The notes below the pieces were generated by a model, which was given only the letters and a program-made list of their open reading frames with translations, did not search any database and was not told where the DNA came from. From Spirochaetota bacterium (GTDB lineage Bacteria > Spirochaetota > Spirochaetia > DSM-27196 > PWMO01): a stretch of DNA of 20,561 nucleotides. The translations under genes and the position numbers were made by a program. This document shows positions 1-6,857 of the stretch, one piece after another; position 1 is the first letter of the stretch, and each line of letters opens with the position of its first letter. Where the stretch lies: contig JAAAOH010000142.1 in the NCBI GenBank assembly GCA_009908925.1, positions 1-20,561 on the forward strand, given 5' to 3'.

Positions 1-32
1 GCGAACGCTCGGTCGCGCCGAGTTCCGCAATC

Positions 33-1262
33 TCAGCGTTCGAACCACCGAGTGATGCGCCGCAGGCCCTCCTCGAGGGCCGCGGGTTCCTTGAGAAAGG
101 AAATCACCAGGCCCGTCTCGTCCTCCAGGTTGTAGAGATACCCCGGATGCGTGTACACCTTCGTATCCTCGAGGATGCGAAGCGCGAGCTCCTCATCGTC
201 CCATCCTGCATGCAACGGCCCGGCTCCCACCCGGAGTATGCAGTGTATGCCGCCGTCGGGCCGAAGGGGCTCCAGATGGGGCGAACCGGCGACCGTGGAC
301 AGGCAGAGATCCCGCCGCCGCTTGATCTCCGCGATCATACCCCGCTGAAACTCACCACCCTCGCCAAACAGCGTCGGAAGGACGGCCTGCGACACGCTCG
401 ATGCGTTGAGGTACATGTCGTTGGCGATTTCGAGCACCGAGAGAAGCTCCTCCCGCAGATCCTCGGGGCCGGTGACGAGCAGCCAGCTCAGCTTGAGGTC
501 GGGGCAGGCGAACATCTTCGAGACACCGTTGAGGGTGATGCACACGATGTCGTCCGCCAGTCCCGGCGGCGTCACGTGGCCGGCGCCACCAAACAGGAAC
601 TCGCTGAAGACCTCATCGAAGAGCACGGGCAGATTCCGCTCCCGCGCAACCGAGACGATCGCATCGACGCTCTGCGGTTCGAGGCAGGTTCCGGTGGGGT
701 TATTCGGCGAGATCGCGACAATCAGTCCCGATTCCGGGGAAATCTCCTCTCGCAGGCGCTCAGGATCGGGCTGGGCGCGTTGGTTCAAATCCAGCCTATA
801 GTGCTCGACTTCGAGATGATTGAACTCCGCGATGAACTCGAACAGGGGATATACCGGGCGGGGCAAGGAGACGGTCTGTCCGTGCTCGAGCATGCGGTTG
901 AAGACCAGGTTGTAGCCCTCCGAGGCCGAGGCAGTGATGATGATCTGGGCCGAGTCCACGACGAGGCCCCGTCCCCGGTAGTAGGCGGCGATAGCCTCCC
1001 GCGCCGCGGGTGAGCCGCGTGGGTCGGGGGCGTAGGGACGGTGCCGGGGATAGGCCGCGAGGGCACGGGAGAGAGATTCGGCAGGGTAGAGCAGGCCGTT
1101 TCGGTGGAAGTTCGTGTCGACGAGGTCTATGAAGTCCGGATCGCTCTCCAGCGCCTCCCGTGCGCGCTCGAGAGCGGTCGTTTCGTAGGCCCGCTCCTGA
1201 GCGTGTTGGTGCTCGCCGTCGCCGTGGTGTTCATGCTGGTCGTGGTGGTCGTGGGTGCTCAT
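33..1262 (-). CDS. Fold-type I PLP-dependent aminotransferase, atypical, His-rich N-terminus
   Basis: A 409-residue protein of the class I/II aminotransferase family, normally cytosolic enzymes that move an amino group between an amino acid and a 2-oxo acid. Seen: the SPNNPTG loop (185-191), the PLP-pyridine Asp216 in FDEVF, and the PLP lysine Lys249 in GVSKMF. Departures from the family pattern: Phe219 where Tyr normally contacts PLP, a CPDLKLSW stretch instead of the usual PG-x-R-x-G-W, and LVISF near 385-389 where most members have an Arg (RISF) that binds the substrate carboxylate. Eight of the first 20 residues are His, which may bind metal. The reading frame continues 24 codons upstream to 1334, but that would run over the divergent gene at 1326, so the ATG at 1262 is preferred. 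No Shine-Dalgarno is evident. The substrate cannot be named. The family call is secure; whether it acts as a transaminase is less so. Confidence 0.88.
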   Translation of the reverse strand: MSTHDHHDQHEHHGDGEHQHAQERAYETTALERAREALESDPDFIDLVDTNFHRNGLLYPAESLSRALAAYPRHRPYAPDPRGSPAAREAIAAYYRGRGLVVDSAQIIITASASEGYNLVFNRMLEHGQTVSLPRPVYPLFEFIAEFNHLEVEHYRLDLNQRAQPDPERLREEISPESGLIVAISPNNPTGTCLEPQSVDAIVSVARERNLPVLFDEVFSEFLFGGAGHVTPPGLADDIVCITLNGVSKMFACPDLKLSWLLVTGPEDLREELLSVLEIANDMYLNASSVSQAVLPTLFGEGGEFQRGMIAEIKRRRDLCLSTVAGSPHLEPLRPDGGIHCILRVGAGPLHAGWDDEELALRILEDTKVYTHPGYLYNLEDETGLVISFLKEPAALEEGLRRITRWFER

Positions 1263-1290
1263 GGGCGACGTGAGTCTATCACGTGGCACC

Positions 1291-1319
1291 TTGACCGCGA
1301 CAGCCGGATTGGCTACGTT
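1291..1319 (+). promoter_or_regulatory. Sigma70-like promoter of the thioredoxin-fold operon
   Basis: A -35 box TTGACC (1291-1296), a 17-nt spacer and a -10 box TACGTT (1314-1319). The expected transcription start, about 7 nt downstream, falls on or next to the GTG start codon at 1326. With no Shine-Dalgarno present, the message may be leaderless. The promoter lies in the 63-nt gap between divergent genes. Confidence 0.45.
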
Positions 1320-1325
1320 TGCATA

Positions 1326-1760
1326 GTGAAGCAAATAGCAATAGCGTCAGTTCTCATCCTTCTCACGCTGTCGGCCTGGGGCGACATCTACGAGTGGGAG
1401 ACGGATCTCGAGGCTGCCACCGAACAGGCCGCCGAAGAGGAAAAACACGTATTTCTTTACTTCGCGGGTTCCGACTGGTGCGGGTGGTGCCAGCGGTTTA
1501 AGCAGGAAATACTGGACACCCGTCCCTTCAACGAATTCAGCGAGACAGATCTCGTGCCGGTCCTCATAGACTTCCCGCGGGAAATCGAGCAGTCAGCCGA
1601 GCAGGAAGCTTACAATCGCCAACTTGCCGAGCGCTTCGGGGTGCAGGGCTTCCCTACGGTCTATGTGCTCACCCCGGATGAAGAGATCGTCCTGCGGAGC
1701 GGGTACCTCGAGGGCGGGCCCGCGAACTACGTTGAACACCTGCGAAGCGGAATGCAGTAG
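1326..1760 (+). CDS. Exported thioredoxin-fold protein (Thioredoxin_7-like), CGWC motif
   Basis: A 144-residue thioredoxin-like protein. A hydrophobic N-terminal segment (about residues 4-17) ending near SAWG-D looks like a cleavable signal peptide, which puts the protein in the periplasm or at the outer side of the membrane. The active-site pair is Cys52-Gly-Trp-Cys55, and the cis-proline is Pro110 in GFPTVYV. The CxxC form and FAGSDWCGWCQ context resemble small thiol oxidoreductases of the Thioredoxin_7 group rather than cytosolic TrxA (compare trxA at 12742-13098). The GTG at 1326 is chosen because it places the signal peptide directly at the N-terminus; longer in-frame starts would overlap the divergent aminotransferase. 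The next gene follows after 7 nt, so it heads a probable three-gene operon. The partner protein is unknown. Confidence 0.85.
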   Translation: MKQIAIASVLILLTLSAWGDIYEWETDLEAATEQAAEEEKHVFLYFAGSDWCGWCQRFKQEILDTRPFNEFSETDLVPVLIDFPREIEQSAEQEAYNRQLAERFGVQGFPTVYVLTPDEEIVLRSGYLEGGPANYVEHLRSGMQ

Positions 1761-1767
1761 GGTAGAC

Positions 1768-2040
1768 ATGGACATCGCCGAACGACAGGAAGAGAAGTTC
1801 AACGAGATCTACGAGAAGACCTTCGACCAGCTCGAGTACCGATGGAATCACGATGATGACTTTTCGGTGAAAGACCTCGAGCGGCAACTGCAAACCTTCT
1901 ACGTCGACGAGGGAAACGACTGGGCCGGCCGTGGCCTGCCCGGCCAGGTGGTAAAGTCCGCGACCATCGCAGCAACCGAGGCGTTCCTCGAGCGCCTCCG
2001 CGCCTCCGGCCGCTCCTCCGGGCGCCGAGATGAGCGCTGA
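1768..2040 (+). CDS. Small acidic protein of unknown function (90 aa)
   Basis: I do not recognise this 90-residue protein. It has no signal peptide or membrane segment. The N-terminal half is rich in Glu/Asp and aromatic residues (EIYEKTFDQLEYRW), the middle reads FYVDEGNDWAGRG, and the C-terminus is a helical stretch ending in an Arg/Ser-rich tail. It is accepted as a gene because it sits 7 nt after the thioredoxin-fold gene and overlaps the methyltransferase by 11 nt (2030-2040, ATGAGCGCTGA), a typical arrangement for translational coupling. The ATG at 1768 is the first start after the upstream stop; extending further would run inside the previous gene. It may serve one of its operon neighbours, but nothing in its sequence shows this. 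Confidence 0.7.
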   Translation: MDIAERQEEKFNEIYEKTFDQLEYRWNHDDDFSVKDLERQLQTFYVDEGNDWAGRGLPGQVVKSATIAATEAFLERLRASGRSSGRRDER

Positions 2041-2716
2041 GAAGCGCTACCCGCCCGGCTACGGTCCGGTCCATCCGCAGGCGGACTACCGTCCCTGGGA
2101 CATCGACGCCATCTTCGCGCCCCTGTACGCGGCCACACAGGAATACACCAAGGTCGATGAGGCCCGCTGCTATCTGCTGTGGCAGGCTGCGTTGCAGTGC
2201 ACCTCCATTCCCGGCGACTTCCTGGAGGTCGGGGTGTGGCGTGGCGGAACGGCGGCGCTCCTCTGTGATGCGGCCGCGCGCCTCGACGACGATCGCCATG
2301 TCTATCTTGCCGACACCTTCCGCGGCGTAGTCAAAGCCGGACCGAAGGACGATTACTACAAGGGCGGCGAGCACGCCGATACCAGCCGCGAAACCGTAGA
2401 GGAGCTCCTCGGAGAGCTGGAGACGGGCAACTACACCGTTCTCGAAGGCGTTTTCCCGGAGGAAACCGGCGATGCGGTGCCTGAAGGTCAGATCGCGCTC
2501 TGCCATGTGGATGTCGACGTATATCAGTCAGCACGCGATGTCACCGAGTGGGTCTGGCCGAGAATGCCCGTGGGTGGCGTCATTGTCTACGACGACTACG
2601 GCTTCTACGGCTGCGAAGGCGTTACGGCCCTCGGAACCGAGGAAATCGAGCGCAGCAATCGACTTTTTTTACATAATTTGAGCGGTCAGGCCTTTCTCAT
2701 CAAGCTCCAGCCTTGA
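2030..2716 (+). CDS. TylF/MycF-family SAM-dependent O-methyltransferase
   Basis: A 228-residue protein resembling the TylF (macrocin O-methyltransferase) family, Mg2+-dependent enzymes that methylate sugar hydroxyls. Seen: the SAM-binding loop FLEVGVWRGGTA (65-76), DTFRG (95-99), the acidic block HVDVDVYQS (159-167), and YDDYGFYGCEGV (187-198), which includes the Asp pair expected to hold the metal. The length is typical for the family. The start ATG lies inside the end of the preceding gene. No glycosyltransferase or polyketide gene is near, so the target is unknown; cell-surface polysaccharide is a reasonable guess for members outside antibiotic clusters. A seven-T run at 2664-2670 is a local AT-rich patch in an otherwise GC-rich gene and does not break the frame. 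Confidence 0.87.
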   Translation: MSAEKRYPPGYGPVHPQADYRPWDIDAIFAPLYAATQEYTKVDEARCYLLWQAALQCTSIPGDFLEVGVWRGGTAALLCDAAARLDDDRHVYLADTFRGVVKAGPKDDYYKGGEHADTSRETVEELLGELETGNYTVLEGVFPEETGDAVPEGQIALCHVDVDVYQSARDVTEWVWPRMPVGGVIVYDDYGFYGCEGVTALGTEEIERSNRLFLHNLSGQAFLIKLQP

Positions 2717-2741
2717 TGCACTTGCCGCGAGCGGCTATCCT
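2713..2741 (+). promoter_or_regulatory. Candidate promoter of the lytic transglycosylase gene
   Basis: TTGATG (2713-2718), a 17-nt spacer and TATCCT (2736-2741), each matching four of six consensus bases. The -35 box overlaps the methyltransferase stop codon. The predicted mRNA start near 2748 leaves a 31-nt leader carrying a GAGGA ribosome binding site (2767-2771), 7 nt before the ATG. The spacer holds a small GCCGC-GA-GCGGC palindrome (2724-2735). Confidence 0.35.
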
Positions 2742-2778
2742 TGTCGAACTTTAACCTACCCGGGTCGAGGAACACGGA

Positions 2779-3483
2779 ATGAGCATGAATCGCTTCACAC
2801 TTCTCGCCCTCGTAACCATACTGCTCGGCTGCAGCACAGGCGATCCCTACATGCCCTCGCAGCAGCCGCGTGCCGGTGTAGGTGCGGACTATGACTTCGA
2901 CTTCAGCTGGACCGAACGCGACGACGGCCTCGAGCCGGAGTCCGGCACATATCCCAACGTGGCGAACGTGCTCGAAGGCGAGAACCCGATTCTCACCCTC
3001 TACCGCGAAGATGTCACCCACCGCGCTGTGGAGGATTTCTTCCGGCAGGTCACCGGCTCCGACGAGATCTCCCTTCCCATGCTCTATCATGCCGACCGCA
3101 ACGATCTGTCGGTGTCCCTCGTGTTCGCTCTTGCCTGGGTGGAGAGCCGGTACTACCCCTTGGCGCGGAACGCCAACGCCAATTCCATCGATCGCGGTCT
3201 GTTCCAGCTGAACGACAAGAGCTTCGTACAGCTCTCGACTGACGACTTCTTCCACCCCGAGATCAGCGCTCGTCACGGCACCGATTATCTTCGCTTTGCC
3301 CTCGACTACGGTGGCGATGAGCGCACCGCCGTGGCCATCTACAACGCAGGACTCACCCGCGTACTGCAGAACCGCACGCCCCAGAGCACCCTCAAGCATG
3401 TTGAGCGCGTGATGGCGTACAAGGCATCACTCGAGCGGCAGTTCGAACGCTACATTCTCCAGAGATTTCCAACCTCATTTTAA
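2779..3483 (+). CDS. Lipoprotein lytic transglycosylase (SLT domain)
   Basis: A 234-residue protein that should cleave the glycan strand of peptidoglycan to leave a 1,6-anhydro-muramyl end. The N-terminus is a lipoprotein signal with lipobox LLGC, so Cys18 is the probable lipidation site and the enzyme is membrane-anchored. About 80 residues of low-complexity linker and unassigned sequence follow. The SLT fold runs from about 105 to 215: the catalytic Glu122 in AWVESRYYP, then GLFQLN (140-145) and AVAIYNAG (184-191), the signature order of SLT/MltE-like enzymes. A GAGGA Shine-Dalgarno stands 7 nt before the ATG at 2779; a second in-frame ATG at 2785 is possible and would not change the signal peptide. 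The next gene begins 16 nt downstream and is probably co-transcribed, although the functions look unrelated. Confidence 0.88.
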   Translation: MSMNRFTLLALVTILLGCSTGDPYMPSQQPRAGVGADYDFDFSWTERDDGLEPESGTYPNVANVLEGENPILTLYREDVTHRAVEDFFRQVTGSDEISLPMLYHADRNDLSVSLVFALAWVESRYYPLARNANANSIDRGLFQLNDKSFVQLSTDDFFHPEISARHGTDYLRFALDYGGDERTAVAIYNAGLTRVLQNRTPQSTLKHVERVMAYKASLERQFERYILQRFPTSF

Positions 3484-3499
3484 GGACAGGGCCCCACAC

Positions 3500-5419
3500 A
3501 TGGTAGTCGTACTGAACCGGTCCATCAGGACCGACGATAAGGAACGAATCCGCGAATTCCTGCAGACACGTGGTTTCAAGGTGCGTGAGATCGTCGGCGA
3601 GGAAGAGACGATTTTCGGCGCCGTCGGCCATGCCTCCATCGATCTGCGCGAGGTGGAGGTTCTCGCCGGTGTCGAGCGTGTCATCCCCATCACCAAGCCT
3701 TACAAGCTTGCCTCCCGTGAGATGAAGCGCGATGACACGCTCGTGCGCGTGGCGCAACTGCGCGTCGGTGGCGGTCGCATCGCCGTGATCGCAGGGCCGT
3801 GCTCGGTCGAAAGCCGCGAGCAGGTGATGGAGACCGCGAGCGCCGTCCGGGAGTCGGGGGCTGTGATGCTGCGCGGCGGCGCATTCAAGCCGCGGACCTC
3901 TCCCTACGCCTTTCAGGGGCTGGGCGAAGAGGGGCTGCGCTACCTCAAGGAGGCGGGCGAGGCGACAGGTATGCCGGTTGTCTCCGAGATCATGGCCACC
4001 GATCAGGTCGAGGTGATGCGTGATTACGTCGATGTGCTGCAGATCGGCGCGCGGAACATGCAGAACTTCGATCTGCTCAAGCGCGTGGGAGCGGAGACTC
4101 GACCGGTGATGCTCAAGCGGGGCATCGCCGCTACCATCGAGGAATGGCTCATGGCCGCCGAGTACCTCCTGGCCCACGGCGCCGAGGACGTGATCCTCTG
4201 CGAACGCGGCATCCGCACCTTCGAGCCCTACACCCGTAACAGCCTCGACATCTCGTCCATCCCCGTCGTGAAGAAGCTCAGTCACTTGCCAATCATCGTC
4301 GACCCCAGTCACGCCACCGGCCTGCGCGAGCAGGTGCCGCCGGTTGCCCTCGCCGCGGTGGCCGCCGGCGCCGACGGCCTGATGGTTGAGGTTCACCCGC
4401 GACCGGAGCAGGCCCTTTCCGACGGCCCGCAGACACTCTTCCCGCAGCAGTTCGAGCGGCTCATGCGCGACATAGAGGCCATGTCCCCCGTCGTCGAAAA
4501 GGAGTTACTGCAGCTCCCGCACACCGCCCAGCGGCCCGCCGCGGTTGCAGCGAAAGGCGCTTCCGCGCCGGCCGAAGCCGGCGCACTGGAGGTCGCCTTC
4601 CAGGGGCAGCGTGGTGCGTACAGCGAGATGGCCCTTTCGCGCTATTTCCAGCACGACGAGGTGGTGCCCCGGCCGTCGTCGACCTTCCGGAACGTATTCC
4701 AGGCGGTGCTCGACGGCACCGTGCAGTACGGCATCGTGCCCATCGAGAACTCTCTCACCGGTTCCGTGCACGAAAATTACGATCTGTTTCTTCAGTTTCC
4801 GGACCTTCGCATCGTCGGCGAGTCGATGATCCGTATCCGTCACAGCCTGATCGGTCAGCCCGGCAGCACCATAGGTGATGTAAGACGCGTCTACTCCCAC
4901 CCCCAGGCTCTCGCGCAGTGCTCGCGGTTTCTCGAGAACTACCCCGACTGGCAGCAGATACCCTTCTATGACACCGCCGGATCGGTGGAGCACATCGTGA
5001 CGGACGGCCAGCCGGGCGACGCCGCGATCGCGAACGTCGACGCGGCGCATCCGTACGGCGCCGAGGTGCTGCAGGAAGACATCGAGACCAACCCCCAGAA
5101 CTACACGCGATTCTTCGTGCTCGCGCGGCAGGAGGACGCGACCGTCGAGGCACCGCAGAAGGCATCGGTGGTCTTCTCCACACCCGATACTCCCGGTGCC
5201 CTCTCAAAGTGCATGCAGCTTCTCTCCGAGCGCAGCGTGAACATGAAGAAGCTCGAAAGCCGCCCGATTCCCGGAAAGCCCTGGCACTACATGTTCTATC
5301 TCGACATGGAGCTGCCGCCCGACATGGAAACCTTCGATGCCGCCCTCGAGGATCTGGATCGAGAGTCGGAGGGATTGCGGGTGCTGGGAACGTATCGGGC
5401 AAGCACCCGTACCGTGTAG
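3500..5419 (+). CDS. aroF-pheA: Fused DAHP synthase (type I-beta) - prephenate dehydratase - ACT
   Basis: A 639-residue bifunctional enzyme. Residues 1-90 form the ferredoxin-like regulatory domain found before type I-beta DAHP synthases such as that of Thermotoga. Residues about 95-335 are DAHP synthase (PEP + erythrose 4-phosphate to DAHP): IAGPCSVES (97-105), KPRTSPYAFQG (130-140) and DPSHATG (268-274). The expected metal ligands Cys101, His271, Glu297 and Asp308 are all present. After an Ala-rich linker (about 340-362), residues 363-545 are prephenate dehydratase (prephenate to phenylpyruvate), with FQGQRGAYSE, PIENSLTGSV and the catalytic Thr536 in NYTRFF. Residues 553-635 are an ACT domain with PGAL and ESRP (586-589), the Phe-binding motifs. 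No chorismate mutase domain is present. The frame is uninterrupted across the junction. Phenylalanine feedback on both activities is an inference. The start matches the usual short N-terminus of the family. Confidence 0.95.
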   Translation: MVVVLNRSIRTDDKERIREFLQTRGFKVREIVGEEETIFGAVGHASIDLREVEVLAGVERVIPITKPYKLASREMKRDDTLVRVAQLRVGGGRIAVIAGPCSVESREQVMETASAVRESGAVMLRGGAFKPRTSPYAFQGLGEEGLRYLKEAGEATGMPVVSEIMATDQVEVMRDYVDVLQIGARNMQNFDLLKRVGAETRPVMLKRGIAATIEEWLMAAEYLLAHGAEDVILCERGIRTFEPYTRNSLDISSIPVVKKLSHLPIIVDPSHATGLREQVPPVALAAVAAGADGLMVEVHPRPEQALSDGPQTLFPQQFERLMRDIEAMSPVVEKELLQLPHTAQRPAAVAAKGASAPAEAGALEVAFQGQRGAYSEMALSRYFQHDEVVPRPSSTFRNVFQAVLDGTVQYGIVPIENSLTGSVHENYDLFLQFPDLRIVGESMIRIRHSLIGQPGSTIGDVRRVYSHPQALAQCSRFLENYPDWQQIPFYDTAGSVEHIVTDGQPGDAAIANVDAAHPYGAEVLQEDIETNPQNYTRFFVLARQEDATVEAPQKASVVFSTPDTPGALSKCMQLLSERSVNMKKLESRPIPGKPWHYMFYLDMELPPDMETFDAALEDLDRESEGLRVLGTYRASTRTV

Positions 5420-5441
5420 CGCTCGCTCGCGGGGTCCGCTA

Positions 5442-6857
5442 TCAGTTCTCGATGCCCAGTTTCTTCATTTGCTCGTACTCGTCCTTGCGGGCGACGTACT
5501 CACGGCGTTTCTTGGCGCTGCGGGAGATTATTTCTTTCAGACCGTCGATTTCCGCCTGCGCGCTTCGAAGCTGCGAGCGCTGTTCCCGCGGAAACTCCGC
5601 GCGGAGCGCCGTTTCGAGGGACTGAAGTCGGCGCTGCATCGTTGACAGTTCCTCGACTTGCTTGTTGAGGAACTCGAAGAGTTGTTCCTCGCTCGCGTTC
5701 TGCAGCTTCCGCGCGGTCTGGCTCATTTTGTTGAGAATGCCGCCGTAGAGACGGGACTTCTTCGAAAGCTGCTGCGCAAACTCGTCGGCGGATAAGAGCT
5801 CGCTCTGCGACGCCGAGGTAGCCTCGTCAAAATACTCGAGCTCGAACACGTGTGATTGGCGGCCCTCGCCGCTGGATACCCGCTGGAAGAAACGCCGGAG
5901 GCGTTCAGTGAGCGGGAGCTTGCGGTTGTCGAGCACGTGGATATTGTCGGAGAGCTTCTGTTGCGCCGCCTGCAGACTGCGGCTTGCGCCGGCGAGCACC
6001 CGGATGGCCTCGAGGAGCATCGGTTTGAAGGGGTCCTTCTTCGGTCCCTGTTGCTTCTGCTCCTCCTCCGGGCGCAGGCGGTTCAGCACTTCCTCACGCC
6101 GGTGCTCGCCGTCAGGGGCGAAGTCCTCCTCGAGGGCCTCCCGCGCGAGGTCGGGGAAGAAGGGCTCGCCCTGATGGCTGCGGGCAAAGGCGCGCTTCAT
6201 TTTCTTTGCCGTTTCATCGGCAGCGCTCAGCGCCCGTTCCCCGTCCACATCCACCTGCGGATAGACGTCACGCCGCAACATGAGCTTGAACCGCGCCTTG
6301 TGATAGTCGGCGAGGAGCTTCAGTCCTTTCATGATCGCCTTCGACTGCCGCGACATCTGCTCGACGGAGTCCTTCACCAGACTGGTCGAGAGCGGATCGG
6401 CGTCGCCGCGAAGCTTGCTTACGTGATCGGCAAGCGTCCGTGTGGTGGGGCTCTTGGAAGACTCGGAAAGATTCTCCCACTTGATGTAGCCTGTCAGTTT
6501 GACGAGGTTTCGAATCTGCCGGAGGTCGAGAGAGTCGAGGCGGAACTGAACGTAGTTGTTGAGAAAGTCGAGCATACTGTCGAATTGCGAGAGGCGCAAA
6601 CTCATTACCTGGTCCCTCTCCGACTCGAGGAAGGGCTCGTCCGGCGGCGACTCGATTTCCGAGATGCGCTGGTCGTCCTTGTAGGGGTCTTCCTGCACGA
6701 GGCCTTTGCGTTGCAGGACCGTGAACAGGCCCTGGAACGTGCTGTGGAAGAGGCGAAAATCCTCTTTGAGTTGCGGAATATCCTTTTCCTCGAGACGCTC
6801 CGCGCGCTTTTCCAGCGCCTCCTCGAGCTCCTCGGGAAAGCCGGTTGCAGGCTTCAT
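5442..6857 (-). CDS. Large charged coiled-coil protein, probably spirochaete-restricted
   Basis: A 471-residue soluble protein, rich in Glu, Lys, Arg and Gln, with no signal peptide or membrane segment. Long heptad-like helices are evident near the N-terminus (about 5-55) and in the last 130 residues, where QNASEEQLFEFLNKQ leads into a Leu/Glu-rich coiled coil ending at EQMKKLGIEN. The middle holds a segment that recalls conserved hypothetical proteins of treponemes (KLTGYIKWENLS), from memory only. Function is unknown; a structural or scaffolding role is a guess. The frame extends 24 codons upstream to 6929, but the ATG at 6857 is preferred because a TACAAT box lies 12 nt before it and the longer start would overlap the translation start of the divergent gene. 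It converges on the DAHP synthase fusion with only 22 nt between stops. Confidence 0.78.
   Translation of the reverse strand: MKPATGFPEELEEALEKRAERLEEKDIPQLKEDFRLFHSTFQGLFTVLQRKGLVQEDPYKDDQRISEIESPPDEPFLESERDQVMSLRLSQFDSMLDFLNNYVQFRLDSLDLRQIRNLVKLTGYIKWENLSESSKSPTTRTLADHVSKLRGDADPLSTSLVKDSVEQMSRQSKAIMKGLKLLADYHKARFKLMLRRDVYPQVDVDGERALSAADETAKKMKRAFARSHQGEPFFPDLAREALEEDFAPDGEHRREEVLNRLRPEEEQKQQGPKKDPFKPMLLEAIRVLAGASRSLQAAQQKLSDNIHVLDNRKLPLTERLRRFFQRVSSGEGRQSHVFELEYFDEATSASQSELLSADEFAQQLSKKSRLYGGILNKMSQTARKLQNASEEQLFEFLNKQVEELSTMQRRLQSLETALRAEFPREQRSQLRSAQAEIDGLKEIISRSAKKRREYVARKDEYEQMKKLGIEN

Noticed and set aside
1..42. Hairpins after the aminotransferase stop (CGAACGCT/AGCGTTCG, and CTCGG-TCGCG-CCGAG) as a terminator
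   Set aside because: Stems are short, the larger one includes the stop codon, and no T-tract follows within the window.
1041..1325. N-terminal extension of the thioredoxin-fold gene over the divergent aminotransferase
   Set aside because: The extension is antisense to the His-rich aminotransferase N-terminus, and a signal peptide begins exactly at the GTG at 1326.
2664..2670. Seven-T run as a phase-variation tract in the methyltransferase gene
   Set aside because: The run is short, near the 3' end, and the frame is intact; there is no sign of switching.
3392..4396. A 334-codon minus-strand frame under the DAHP synthase domain
   Set aside because: Antisense to a fully motif-supported enzyme; its composition is typical of a GC-rich shadow frame.
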